NCBI GenBank assembly: GCA_016801885.1
Contig: CM028890.1
Span: forward strand, 10,346,001 to 10,410,000
DNA: 64,000 nucleotides
Direction of reading: 5' to 3'
Source of the DNA: Toxotes chatareus
Taxonomy: Eukaryota; Chordata; Actinopteri; Toxotidae
Part shown: positions 52,301 to 64,000 of the stretch, piece by piece
Layout: each line of letters opens with the position of its first letter
Position numbering within the stretch: position 1 is the first letter of the stretch
Translations under genes and position numbers: made by a program
Notes under the pieces: model-generated
What the model saw: the letters and a program-made list of their open reading frames with translations, nothing else
Told to the model about the DNA's origin: nothing
The model's database searches: none

Positions 52301-55300
52301 TATTGTCTTTAATCGAAGTGTGGTATCAGCTTGAACTACCACTGTTAATTCCATTTTTAAAAAAAATTCTGATCAACAGTGTCGATGTTAGCTGTCAATA
52401 AGATGGCTTAACTCACAAATGTTTACCACATGGAAATATATGACTAAGCAAAAAAGTCCCCTTACTGTGTAACTGACTGGTTTATAGCAGTTCAAAGTCT
52501 TTCACCTGTCTATGTGTGATAATGAAATGTTCTCTAGCCCAGGGATCCACCTTCCTGGACTCATGTGACTTTGAACGTGAGAACATCTGTGGAATGGTCC
52601 AGGGACAAGGGGACATAGCAGACTGGGTCAGGGTTGCCAATGCTCCTGGTGGACCTGACACTGACTATTCCAACATGGGCAAATGCACTGGTGAGAATTA
52701 CCTTGGAGGGATATGCATGACATGTGATGCAGATACATGTCTCTGCATTCAAGGATAGGTTCACATCTTATTCAATTCCACCTTAAAACAACACACTGCC
52801 TGTACATACGTGGAAAACTTTTCACACACTCACATCACTGAAATCATTCTTTTCACCTCATATATTGAATGAAAATAATCCCTTTCCAATGCCAAAAAAC
52901 TGTACATGAGTGGGGACTAAATCCACAGTCCCAAAGTACAATGGAACGAGGCTTCAGCAGTCTGTGTTAGTTAGCCAAATCAAGCTGGTTATATTCAAAA
53001 GTCATGGTCTGTCTAGTATATTTTGTTGAATATACTCTTATTATCCCACCACCATAGCTCAGCAGGAAAACACTGCCCAGCAGAATACAAAGAGGGAATT
53101 TCACAATAAAATACCACATTTTGGAAGATACCCACTTGATTCGTCTGACTTAGATGGATGAAAAGCTGTTTCAATATACTTTGAGGCATGTTAGGACTGT
53201 TTTAAGACAGACTTGAAAAAATGTGAACCTATGTTTTTAATCACTGCAAAAATGATAGACTGCCCTGTAAAATCTTCCATTGTGAACTGTGCAAAGTAAA
53301 AATAATGCTTAGGTTTAATGTTTAATGAATTGACATTTTGATCTTTAGGTTCTGGATATTTCATGCACTTCAGCACTGGCACAGCCAACACTGGGGATAC
53401 AGCTCTGCTTGAAAGCAGGCTCCTTTACCCCAAAAGAGGTTACCAATGTCTGCAGTTCTTCTACTACAACAGCGCCGGGCCCAGCGACACACTGAAGATC
53501 TATGTCCGAGAGTATGACGAAGCTAACCCCAATGGAAAACTGCGGTTTATAAAGACCATAGATGGTGATCATTAGTGATCTTATTACTGCTAAAAATCCA
53601 CTGTTAGAATGGTGATGGTAAAGTGTTCATTAAATTCTGTTATTCCCTCATGTGCTATAACAGGGTCCCCTCAGGAGCTGTGGCAGCTGCACCACGTGAG
53701 TCTAGACGTCAAAACAAAATTCCGCGTAGTCTTTCAAGGGACCAAGGAGGGCTCTGGGCCCTCGACAGGAGGACTGTCACTGGATGACATCAACCTTTCC
53801 GAGACCACCTGCCCAGAGTTTATATGGCGTGTGAAGAACTTCAGTCGTGTTATGGAAAACACCCCAACAAACACAGCTATCTTCAGCCCCCCATTCACCT
53901 CCAAAGAGGGTTACACTTTCCAAATGGAGCTGTACCCCAGTGGAAAGGAAGGCTATCCTGGAGAGTTGTCAGCCTATGCTCATCTGGTGGCCCGTGAGGG
54001 GGACCCCGAGCAGAAATGGCCCTGCTCCTGGAAGCAGATAACCATGATGCTGATGGACCAGCACCCACACATCCAAAAGCGCATGTCTAACCAGCGCAGT
54101 GTAACCACTGACCCCAACATGAAAGCAACAGGTGCAGCTACTTTCAGTGTCAAAAATATTCAATTTAATTTTTCTTTAAGTAAAAACAAATAATCAAAAT
54201 ACATTTTTTACTGTAATACTATATTTCATCTCACTTTCAACATCTTTTTATACAGACTCTGACTATTTTTTCTGGGATGACCCTCGCAAGGTGGGATTTG
54301 AAGTCACAGACGCAGATGGGTCCAAGTATTTCCGAGGGCCAGGCGCCGGAACTGCGGTGTATCTCACTCACCTCAGAGCCAAGAGCAGGGATTTTATCAA
54401 GGGAGGAGACGCCATCTTTCTCCTCACAATGGAGGGTAAAAGCACCACAAACTTGGAAAGTGAAATGATTTGAACATATGAAGCCTGTCACTGTGTCCAA
54501 ACATATGAAAGATATAAGGGAAGAAGCTAACCACTTATGGCATAATAATAAACCTAATATATGTAATGTAATAATGAATGATAAGACGTGTATCATATAT
54601 TATATCAATTAATTTTCCATTAGTATTCTTCATATGCATGTCTCCCACTCCTGCAAATAACACTTGTGTATCAGCGATGCATTATTACATCCATAATTCA
54701 TATACCCACTTGTCAGAAAAAACACTAGTCAGTCATGCGATCCAGTCACTGCCTGTTCATTTCATGTTCATCAGTGCTCCTCTACTTGGATGCAATTAAC
54801 CGCTCTGTCCCTCTTCAGATGTGTCTCATCTGACAGTGAATCAGCCTCTGCCTTCCACAACAGTAAAACCTGTCACCTCTTCGCCCTCATCTGACATCTG
54901 CCTCAGTGTGCAGTGTCTGAATGATGGAGTCTGTGTGGTGGATGAAGGGAAAGCTGAGTGCAGGTGAGCAGCGCTTTTTGACTGCTAAACTTCCCTTTTT
55001 TTTTTTTTAAAGTAAAAATTAAGCAATACAAATTTTCATTATTATTAATGGAATAGTTCAAACCTCCTAGTTCTAGCTTCATATTATCCATCTTACTCTT
55101 ACTCTATCTTCTATTCCTTCTGGTATAAAATATTTGAAAAAAGGTAGTTTTCCCAGTGGGTATTTCAAATATTTGATGCTGATATCTAAGATCCACACTT
55201 CATCCTGATGAATCCTTATAACAGCTTGAAAATCATTTCCATATTCAGTCATATTCCCTCTCATCTTGTCCCACAAGGATAAGTTCTTCTTATATTTACC

Positions 55301-55623
55301 TTCCATCAATCTCCTTCTATACTTGCTCTGTATGAGAGCTGGGAATACCTGCAAGTCTGATTTTCTCTCGTCCTCATTATTTTTTTCCTCCGCTCTCCAG
55401 GTGTGTGGTGGGTGATGACTGGTGGTACTATGGCAACAACTGTCAGTACAGGGGCTCCGTCATGGATAAAACCACCCTTGCACTCGCTTCTTCTCTGTCT
55501 GTACTGGGAGTCATGCTGGTGATTACGGTAGTCAGTGTCATCTGTGTGAAGAAGAGGTATAAGAAACGCATTAATGACAACAGTGTTACTATGGCAAACA
55601 TGAGTGTCACAGACAAACTGTAG
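49391..55623 (+). CDS. mep1b: Meprin A subunit beta (astacin metalloprotease), 14 coding exons
   Basis: Membrane-bound zinc endopeptidase that in mammals cleaves extracellular-matrix and secreted proteins at brush borders. Exons: 49391-49465, 49575-49593, 49683-49733, 49837-49880, 50000-50078, 50993-51110, 51264-51442, 52048-52266, 52538-52690, 53349-53564, 53664-54131, 54256-54435, 54819-54963, 55401-55623. All have GT-AG junctions with matching phases, totalling 2,169 nt (722 codons plus stop; human about 700). Domains: signal peptide 1-25; propeptide to R67, with activation cleavage expected before N68 (RQTR/NSIIGDEY); astacin catalytic domain 68-261 with zinc site HEFLHALGFWH at 158-168 and Met-turn SMMHY (M215, Y217); MAM about 265-434; MATH about 436-600; EGF-like about 628-663; transmembrane 674-698; short tail with KKRYKKR. 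It goes directly from MATH through a Thr/Ser/Pro linker to EGF, without meprin alpha's inserted domain, which supports beta. All catalytic residues are intact. Confidence 0.96.
49575..49593 (+). CDS. mep1b: 19-nt micro-exon of mep1b
   Basis: Short exon bounded by tttgtttag and gtaagtg that encodes PAAKVL just after the signal peptide. It is needed to join exon 1 (phase 0) to exon 3 (phase 1), and the total coding length is divisible by three only when it is included. Confidence 0.8.
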
Positions 55624-55698
55624 AGGGAGACCCTGAACTTTAAAATGATAACTTCGTGAGCAGAAGAAAACAGCAACACAGAAGAAGACTTTAAGTAA

Positions 55699-55704
55699 AA
55701 TAAA
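55699..55704 (+). terminator. mep1b: candidate mep1b poly(A) signal
   Basis: AATAAA lies 76 nt beyond the mep1b stop codon. A second AATAAA follows at 55,875-55,880. Either could serve; transcript ends are not visible from sequence. Confidence 0.45.
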
Positions 55705-56127
55705 TCAATATTTTTCAGCTGAATGTTTATGCTTAAAATTTTGTACAGCAGGCTTTGTTAAATTTGTAGAGTTAACTCCAGTGCTAAAAGGTAAGCCATT
55801 ATATGAGATTGCCCCCCTCTGGTCAATCAATGTAAAGACACTACTACAATGTCACAGTGAATATTATTGTGTTAAATAAATTATTTTAAAACTAAGTTTT
55901 ATATGAATGTGTTAACAACACATCTTAACTAATTATTAAAAACAAGTCCCAGACAGGATGACTTATATTCACAAATTTAAAATTTATTATACCAAAGACA
56001 GGAACATTTGTGTTGTCTCTTTTCCATGTGGATATATTTGTTTGTATTACTGAACTTGACACAGTCATGCCGGTGATAACAGTTACTGTAGGAGGGAGGT
56101 GAGGTGGGACTAATATTACCTGTGGGA

Positions 56128-56300
56128 GTCCATGTATGTATGCATGTGTGTGTATATCTGTGTGTGTGCGTGCATGCAAAGATCTGTCTATTAGTGTTCA
56201 TTAGATACAGTGATGTTATATTGCATGGAATGTTGGGCTTTCAGACCTGCAATTGCACATACAAATTTGTGTGGGTGTGTGTATGTGTGTGTGACATATC
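56128..56300. repeat. (TG)n-rich simple sequence
   Basis: Two interrupted TG/TGTA tracts lie in the likely 3' UTR or intergenic space of the convergent gene pair. The frames read across them consist of CVCV or HTHT-type low-complexity translation only. Confidence 0.85.
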
Positions 56301-57214
56301 TGTGGGTCTACGTGGGGGGGGGTACCTCCATAACAGCAAACTCTTGGTGAACCACACATCCTCCCCACCATTAAAACTTTCACCGACATACAGGTACACA
56401 GTTCCTTTAAAAGCATCAGTATACAACATTTCTCTTATTTACAATCATTGGAAAAAAAAAATCACCATTTCTCTCAGAGAAGATTAGTAAAAGTGACTGA
56501 GTCACCATAAAGAGTATGCAACTCCTAGGAGTTAGTATTTCAAATTTCTACAAAAAATTTCTATGCCATTTTACAGGCCAAGAGCCATGATTTACTGATG
56601 AAATACAGTATTTTAATTGCCCTATCTACAACAGTTAAGTGTGGTATTACTAGTGTACCATTCAACATTGTTCACTGATAATAAAAAGATTATGTGTCTC
56701 TGTTTTTAAAAAGTTCTTTCAGCAACTTCTCTGCTTTCACATTAAAAGATATGGTAAGTTCTTACAAAACAAACAAACAAACCATGGAATTGTTACCAAT
56801 ATTAACAAGTGTGGTGGCGAGCTAATGCTATTGTAAAGAGACTAGTGTTGATTACATACTCAGCTGGTTGTCTAATGTAAAAAACAACCTTCCACAGTCT
56901 GTGAGAAGGGCACGACCATGGACACCAGAAGCTGTGTCCACAGACTTTTCAAGAGGGTTGAGTATCATTAAAGGGCTCATTTGCTTGTTTTATTCTATGA
57001 GTTGCTTGGTGGTAAAAACAGGTGGAGGAGTTACAGTGCATGGTTCTCCAAGGAATGAGGCTGTGTAGAGCTGGAAGGCTTTCATGTGCATTTTACAGCC
57101 TCAACTCTTTTTTTTTACTGTATTTGGGAAAAATCAGAGCGGTTAGGTCAATGTAAGGTTCTGTGCATGCTGCCACTGGGAGGGAGATGAGGCTGTAGTT
57201 GGCGATGTTGCTGT

Positions 57215-60200
57215 TCAGAGAGGGGTGTCGTAGTAGTCTGTGGGCTGATCGGTCCCTGGCGGCTTTTGCTGTTTCTGCTGATGCTGCTTCATGATTTCCT
57301 TCACCTCCTCCTCCAGCTCAGGGGGGATGATGAACTGGTCATCTGGGTCTGGCTGGGCTGGAGCTGTGAAGTATCCCCCGGATTTTTTAGAGGGGGCGTC
57401 AGCAGCCACCTCAATAAGGTTGTGACTCTTTTCCTGGCGTGCCACTGACCCATTAATCCTCCTCTTGCCAGCTGACTTTCCTCCATCCGCACCTCCTGCT
57501 CCGACCCCCTGCCACGACTCGTCCCTCTCCAGCCCGTTCTCAGCCTCACCGAGGCTCATTTCGACACCTTCCTCTAGGGGCTCTGGGGTGCATGGTGGTG
57601 GAGGAGGTGGGGGGAGTGTCAGCAGGGTGCGCTCCTGGCTGGCAGATGAGGGTAATGATGTTTGGGGTGACGAAGAGGAGGAGGAGGACTCTGCTTTGAG
57701 GCAGTGGACATCTGCCTCTACTTCAACACGGCTCCCATTAGAGAAGACACCAGCAATGGGCTCCTCATCCTCGCTGTCCAGGCCGTTGTCGGACAGGGCG
57801 CTGGAGAAAGTGGCACTAGACAGCTGCCTCTGGAAGGAACCTGTTAAGCAGGCAGGATGGAGGGCGCAACAGCTGCGGGCAGAGGGCAGCTCTGATCCTG
57901 GGAACAGGTACTGACAGGGCTGGGTGGTTGTGTGGGCCTGCTGGTGCTGTAAGGACAGCGAGTGGGCCTGATGGTGCAGGTGGAGGTGAGGATGGTGGGG
58001 CTGATCGTGCAGCAGCACCAAGGAGCTCTGTGGTGGTTCATCAGAGGAGGCTGTGGAGCCCACCTCACTGCTCATCTCGCTGGTACTGATCTCACTGCTG
58101 ATTTCACTGCAGGAAGAAGGGGGCACAGGGAGGGAGCCATCTGAGGGCCGCTCCTTGATGGCAGAGGATGATGGGGCATAGGGGCCCAAGCCGGGGCTGG
58201 GTGGAGGCTGGGGAGGCTCAGAACAGCAGCAGGAGCAGCAGTCCTCACTCACACTGAGCTGGACCACAACAGCGCTGAGGCTGTCAGTGCAACCGTATCC
58301 TTGCGCGAGCGTGCACAGCTTCTTAGCAGCTGCCAGGCCATCTGGGACGTTTCGAACAGCCTCCACAGCCTCGGTTGGAGACACAGCATCCCACAAGCCC
58401 CGGCTTCCCAGAATGAAGAACTCATCCTGGGGGGTGAGAGTGACTGTCTGCACGTAGGGACAAGGGATGACGGATGGGTAGAGGAAGGAGTAGCCCATGA
58501 TTCGTGTAGAATCAGTCACGCCATTCACTTTGTTGTCCTGTGGAAAAAAGTGTAAACATCAACGTAGTGTTTGCATTAAAACACTCCACAATGATTTCCA
58601 CTGGGATATGGTTTGCTTCACGGATCTTTACCTCTGTGATGATAGCCCTGTGCTGTCGGATCCTACGGTATTCCTCCTCCAGCCCTACATTGTGAAGCAG
58701 GGACAGCGACAATGGCTTTCCATCGCGGCACAGGATGGCCTGGCACTTTCCCACGTTGGCAGCTGTGAGTGTGAAGCAGCCACCAGGGTCAGTGGGGTCA
58801 TGGCGAATGTGACACAGAGCTGCCGAGCCACCCAGTTTCTGACCTGCAGTCCCAAGTTTCCTGCAGGGGCAGAAGAAAAAGGATATGGGAGGAGGGGTTT
58901 AATTGTGCAGATTGTAGGTTTTGTTTTATAAAGTAGAAATCTGCCACATACAGTAGATGTACAATTAAAAAAAAGCCTGTCACATACCTTTGCATGACAA
59001 GGAATGTGTTGGCCATGTAGTCCTCTTCGCTCTTGGTCTTGTGTAGTTCTTCAGCCAACACATCGTTCATTGTGCATTGCAAAAGGTAGGGTACTTCCAC
59101 ATTCCTGTCTCCATCAAACACGCCGTACAGAGCTTCACGACTCCCACAGAAACTGTTTACCGAAAGGGCCGCTACGCACAGTCTGACAAGAAAATGACAC
59201 ACAAAAGAGGACCATGACGTCATTCGGTTGAGTCATGTGCTCTGTTAGGAAACAATGAGGGCTTCAAAGACATAACTCCTCCGTTCACATATTGATCATA
59301 CTACTCCACACACTAATGACCTTGTATATGGAAATGTGGAATCAATATGTACAATTGCTCGACACTGAAGAGTTGAATTGGCAATTTAGCCCATGCAGAT
59401 TTGTTCTGTCATGTGAGTATACATGATTCATGTTTTCAATAGGCACCACTTCAATATTCCCTTCATTTGAGTCATCTGGCTTAAACAGTGCTCATTCTCA
59501 AGAGGCTTGGATTAGTGAGGCTTTGCTGGACGAGTGTGATGGCGGCTTGTTTTTTTCATCATTGTCTGATCTGAACTCACTTGTTCTTGACGCCCGAGGC
59601 CTCTGTGTAACCATGACTCCACACAGCAGGCCCACCAGATGCCTCGTTCGACGAGAAGGTTGGAGGCGGATCAATACGGAAGCAGCGAATATTGCTGGAA
59701 AATAACAAAACATGAAAGAGATCACACACACAGTATCACGGTGAAAGACACATAGACCACTGAGAGGATTCCAGACAATTTCTGAAAGACACAGACTATA
59801 CACTGAATGTATAAGAAAATATTAAACATGGAAAAATGAAAAAAATACAGGATGAAGTTACACAAAATCTTAGTTGTAGTGGCACCAACAGATCTATAGA
59901 AGACCAGTATAGAACACAAAGCAGAGAAACGATGACATACTTGAGCTGCTCGAGGGTCTTGTGGTCCAGGTTGAGACGAGGGTTTCCAGTCAGGTCCAGC
60001 TCCTGAAGCTTGGGAGGCAGATTCTCTGGAAGAGTGATCTCGCTCAGCTCATTACAGCTCAGATCTACACACTTGACAAAAGAGGACAAGATGTCAGTAC
60101 TCACGCATACATGCATATGCAGTACACGCTTAGGGGCTCACACAGATGCGTTACTGCTACTGGCTTACTTTCATCTCCATCAGCTGCATGACCTCAGGAA

Positions 60201-63200
60201 AGACCTCGATAGCGTTGGAGTGAGCGATGAGTGTGTGCATTCGCCGACAGTTCATGATAGTGGTGGGCACAGTCTTCAGCATGTTTCCGCTCAGGTCCAC
60301 CTCCTCCAGCTCCTCCAACTTGGCCATTTTACTGAAGGACAAGACAAAACAAAGGGTAAGCTGAAGTGTGTAAAATAGTAGAAGCAGCCTGTGGATGCTC
60401 ACATGACTCCCTCAGTCATGTGACCTTTCGCTTAAACGAGTGGATAGGAAGAGGAGGTAAGGGTCAGACTGGAGTGTACATTTTGCCTTCTTTACCTGGC
60501 TGGGAAGGTCTGTAGATGGTTGTAGGCCATGTGCAGAACTCGTAGGTGTGAATGGCCTGTCAGCATGGGTACACACTTGTCAGTCAACCGGTTATTGGTG
60601 AGGTAGAGTTCCTGCAGGATGCTGTGACTCTCCTCTGATAGGCTGGAAGGTGGCAGGTGCTCCAGCTTGTTGGCTGATGCATTTACGCATCGTAAGCTGA
60701 ACACAGAAATTGAAGTACAGGCTCATTTTTGTTTTCTTTTAGACAGGGACATGAAAAATGGAGGTGAGTCACTTTAATTACAAACTTTTGCATGAGTTCC
60801 TACTTGTGTGACGCCCATTAAAACACTCCCTTCTCTCATCCTTCAAGTGGCTGGTTGTTTTTATATTTCCCTGGCTGTCATCCTTGCCCTCGATTAAAAC
60901 TTCTATCCATAACTTCTGTCCTTCATCTTTGCATGCCTGCATTTTGCCCTGCGCTTAATCTTCTTTTCAGGTGTTGGGTGCATTATCTGATGAGAACACA
61001 TATTACTTCCAGCTGATGATTAATGCTACCTGTCAGATTTGAGGAACAGGTTGCAGGGGAGCTCCACCAGTTGATTGTGCTGTACATCCAAAACCTCCAG
61101 CAGAGGGCGCTCCACTCTCTCAGGCAGCTTCTGCAACTGGTTATGTCCTGAGCTCAGCTTCCTCAGACTGTTGCTGCATAACAACCTGCGGCATGAAGAA
61201 TTTACAGATGGTTGGGTCAGAAGTAGAGCATCAAAAATAAATATATATGCTCTTTTGAACCTACAGTTGTATGTTATAGATGGATGGAATGATAGATTGA
61301 TAGATAGATTGATAGATCAATAGACTGATAGATGACATGACATGGAGGGTGAACAGGTGGCACATTATGCATACACACAATTGGCTTGTGTGAACTGTAA
61401 TGGAAGTAGGCTGAGACAGTCGTGGAAACGAGGATAGTGCAGCAGGAGGATGGGGGCGAGGATGAGGATGTGAAAACAGAAAATAGCAGCGCCTCTAGTG
61501 GAGCCTGCAGCTGAAATTCATCATTCTGACACTTATTGGGTACAAAATAAATCTGCAGACACTGAGGGGACCAGAGGATGAGAGAGATGGAGAAAGAGAG
61601 AAAAAAAATATGAAAAGACAGAGACAAAGAGAAGAGGAAGAAGTGAGCTGCATCTGAGCCGACCTTCTGAAAGGCTATATAAAGAGGAAGAGAATGGAGG
61701 GAGGCTGTGGAGGTTACAGGCTATCTGTGTGATTTATGAGGCTCTATGGGGGATAGATGACTGGCCGGCAAAGGACAGTGAGAATAATGCTGCGCTGTAC
61801 TCCATTTACAGGCTTTACGGACACTTTCACTGAGAGAAAGAGACTCACCGCGCCGGGAGCTCAGTGATGAGGTTGTGGCTCACGTCCAGAACTTCCAGTT
61901 TCTTTGCTTCACACAGCCAGTCTGGCAAGGACTCCATATGGTTCCTACAGGAGGAGAAGGTGTGATGATGATAAATTATGTGCGGTTTGTAAAGTGAGAC
62001 ACCTAACAAAGAATATAATGGTATACTGCATGTATTTGAATTCCCAACAGTCCAATTCTAGAAAAGACAAGGCAGCAACTTCAGGTCTGGATGTAAATTG
62101 GCTTTTTTTAAATTCATTTTTGTAATATTACAGAGTCACTTCAGTCATCAGGTAACTGAAGTCTCAGATGTGCTGTGTTTCAGACAAAAACAGCAAATAA
62201 TAATCACACCTCTCAACAGATTATCTGAAGTGTGACACTCTCTCAGGGCCAAAGTGGCAAAAGGAATTAAAAATAAAATTATAGTGCAGCACACGTTCCT
62301 TTTTTATAAACCCTAATGAAGCTAAGCACAGAAGCCTGTCTCTCACTTAACAATCAAAGCTCATGTCAAAGGTCAGGGAGGATACAGTTAAACAATGACA
62401 GCCCTCTTCAGTTCACACTGCACTACACTTCCACAGATCCTTTTACACACAGTAAAAGGATTTAAGTTTAAGTCATGCAGTTACAAGCTCTTTTTTAGCA
62501 AATTTTCTGATTTACACTAAACAACTACTGCTCTTATTCCCTTGTAGGACACAGAGGATGTACTGTAAATGAGCTGCAGTTTCAAAATAGGTTTTTCCCA
62601 TTAGTGCTGCATTCCTTTTTTTGTATGCATTCATGTACTTTTGGGTTTCTTCCTCACCTCGAGATATCCATGTAACTGAGATTGGATGGCACAGGACTGA
62701 CATCCAGTTGTCGTAACTCTGTAGGGAGAAATCCAAACACATTAACCTACAGCAAGGACAGACGTGGTCTATTACAAAAGCAGGTAGATGGAAAATGGAG
62801 GGGAGAGTTTAGCGGAGGGGAGCCTGACAGGTTAGGGAGGGATGACAGAGAGACACAATGAGACTGCAGCAAAAAAAGAAAATGGGTTCATGTAGAGAAA
62901 GGAGCATGGAGTGAAAGAGTTATAAGGGAAAAGAAAGGCGTGACATCTGCGAGGTGAGATTACAGATTCAGAGAAGAGAGATTCACATGAGTAATTTATG
63001 TTTAGAAATAGGTAAGATGTTGATGATGTAAGAGGGAAGGGGATCTGTCTTTTCTCTACACATGATTGCCCTTGCAGAGAACATGGAGTCCTGCGTGCCA
63101 AACCCACCGTTGTTGGAGGCGTAGATGCCTTTGAGCAAGCAACCTTTGGCCTTGAGGCTGGCGATGCGGTTCCTCTCGCAGTGAAGAACCTCCAGTCTGG

Positions 63201-63310
63201 GGAAGACTGAGGCGTCCAGGTCTGTCAGCCTGTTATCCCTCACATCCAGCTGGGTCACGTGCCTCAGCAGGTCAGGTTCATCTGGCACCACACTGGAGAT
63301 TTTATTCAAC
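57215..63310 (-). CDS. phlpp1: PH domain leucine-rich repeat protein phosphatase 1, 3' part (11 coding exons)
   Basis: PP2C-family Ser/Thr phosphatase; in mammals PHLPP1 dephosphorylates the hydrophobic motif of Akt and PKC. Exons in coding order: 63310-63108, 62718-62658, 61944-61849, 61185-61030, 60696-60496, 60331-60169, 60071-59941, 59694-59581, 59182-58988, 58860-58632, 58537-57215. All junction phases fit, giving 956 codons plus stop; the first base completes a codon begun off-window. The N-terminal RA/PH region and first LRRs lie beyond the right edge. Seen: successive LRRs (for example DVRDNRLTDLDASVF, DVSHNLITELP, LYLTNNRLTDKCVPML, DLSCNELSEITLP); the phosphatase core with YGVFDGDRN, KLGTAGQKLGG, ANVGKCQ and ILGSRGLWD; a Ser/Pro-rich low-complexity stretch (S7 run, P8 run); a conserved block FQRQLSSATFSSALSDNG; and the C-terminus DYYDTPL. 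The terminal DTPL PDZ ligand is PHLPP1-type (PHLPP2 ends DTAL, from memory). GSRG, rather than PP2C's usual SDG, is expected for PHLPPs. Confidence 0.96.
61279..61333. repeat. (GATA)n-type tetranucleotide repeat
   Basis: An interrupted GATA/GATT run lies in the phlpp1 intron between the exons at 61,185 and 61,849. Confidence 0.85.
61945..62657 (-). other. phlpp1: phlpp1 intron
   Basis: Intron between the 61-nt LRR exon (ends TCGAG, donor gtgagg) and the next LRR exon. The codon split across it makes the Arg in YMDISR/NHMES. I see nothing else in it. Confidence 0.7.
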
Positions 63311-64000
63311 CTGACAGAGGGAGCATGGAGGAGGCAAAGGTTCAACTCCAATTGGATCAGGATGAACTGCAAAGGCTGTGGCCTTTCTTATAAGGCAGGG
63401 AACATGCCTCGGGTGATGGCTGATATACTGTCCAGCTGCTTGAGTTCTGTTTAACTTTCAGTGGCTCTGACAATACCATTTATGGCAAAAACTGATTAGA
63501 CATAAAATACATAAATATATTATTCAGCTCCATAAACAAATATCAGGATTTGGTTCAGGAGATTCCGATTAAAGCAACAGCAATCTGTAACTGGGAAAAA
63601 TCCAGTTGTGAAATAAAAACAGAGTTTGGAAAAAAAACTGCAGAATTGCAATGAAAATAATATGCCTTTATGTCTTTATCAATCCTGTTATTGTGTAAGG
63701 AAGCAGGAAGAAATTATATTTCACTATACTGAGGTAGGTTTTAGAATCTTGGATCACCGGATCATTTCACAATTTCATGGTATTTTGTCTGCTTATTTTT
63801 TTGGTTTTAAAACATCTTGTTTATTTAATATTATACACTTATGGCCTTAATGTGTTCTTCCTCCTTACTTATTGAAAACAAAAAAATGCTCACTGACTAG
63901 ATTAGGGCTGAAACTTGCAGCTGATTATTTTTTGATTAATCTGTCTTTTTTTCAGTTAACTTATTAGAAATTTACTCTAAAGATTTCCCAAATTCCAAGA
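63311..64000 (-). other. phlpp1: phlpp1 upstream intron, partial
   Basis: AT-rich sequence on the 5' side of the acceptor ctgtcag at 63,311. No further phlpp1 exon or other gene was found before the window ends. Confidence 0.6.

Larger units (their letters stand above)
55624..57214. other. Convergent 3' regions of mep1b and phlpp1
   Basis: The two genes end tail to tail. Plus-strand AATAAA at 55,699-55,704 and 55,875-55,880 are candidate mep1b poly(A) signals. Minus-strand AATAAA at 56,989-56,994 and 55,983-55,988 are candidates for phlpp1. If the last is used, the two transcripts end about 100 bp apart. TG-rich microsatellites lie at about 56,128-56,180 and 56,266-56,300. Confidence 0.55.

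Noticed and set aside
56104..56487. 127-codon frame rich in Cys-Val repeats
   Set aside because: Translation of TG microsatellites in the mep1b/phlpp1 3' region.
57465..57914. 149-codon plus-strand frame opposite the last phlpp1 exon
   Set aside because: Antisense shadow of the Ser/Pro-rich phlpp1 coding exon; no splice or domain support.

Overview
The window is nuclear DNA from a teleost fish. It carries intron-split vertebrate genes with GT-AG junctions, an opsin of the neuropsin-like group, mep1b and phlpp1 orthologues, fish-type interspersed repeats and microsatellites. No bacterial, organellar or RNA genes were seen.

Layout: (1) 899-8250, minus strand: a complete five-exon non-visual opsin of the Opn5-like group (446 codons, all exon phases join), with a probable untranslated first exon. 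Its third intron holds a decayed DIRS-like retrotransposon fragment. (2) 8,260-13,510: about 5 kb with no gene, only microsatellites, a perfect hairpin and degenerate dispersed repeat. (3) About 13,510-47,280: one huge head-to-tail satellite array, roughly 34 kb, period about 75 bp, around 450 copies. Its two edges are regular. Its centre is ragged, with shifted spacing and homopolymer-length noise. The right edge has a duplicated 7-unit block and ends in a 19-bp inverted repeat. (4) 49,391-55,623, plus strand: complete mep1b (meprin beta metalloprotease), 14 coding exons, 722 codons. (5) 57,215-63,310, minus strand: the 3' eleven coding exons of phlpp1 (LRR and PP2C-type Akt phosphatase), entering from beyond the right edge and ending in the PHLPP1-type tail DTPL. 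mep1b and phlpp1 are tail to tail, 1.6 kb apart.

The three genes are not functionally linked. mep1b and phlpp1 are also on one chromosome in human (chr 18), so that pairing is probably old synteny. The unusual items are the satellite and the opsin. The opsin keeps the retinal lysine, but the (D/E)RY triplet reads VCF, and two adjacent cysteines lie at the bovine 187/188 positions, the arrangement reported for the thioadduct-forming Opn5L1 type. Exon boundaries were derived by hand from splice sites and reading-frame continuity. Copy numbers are arithmetic estimates.
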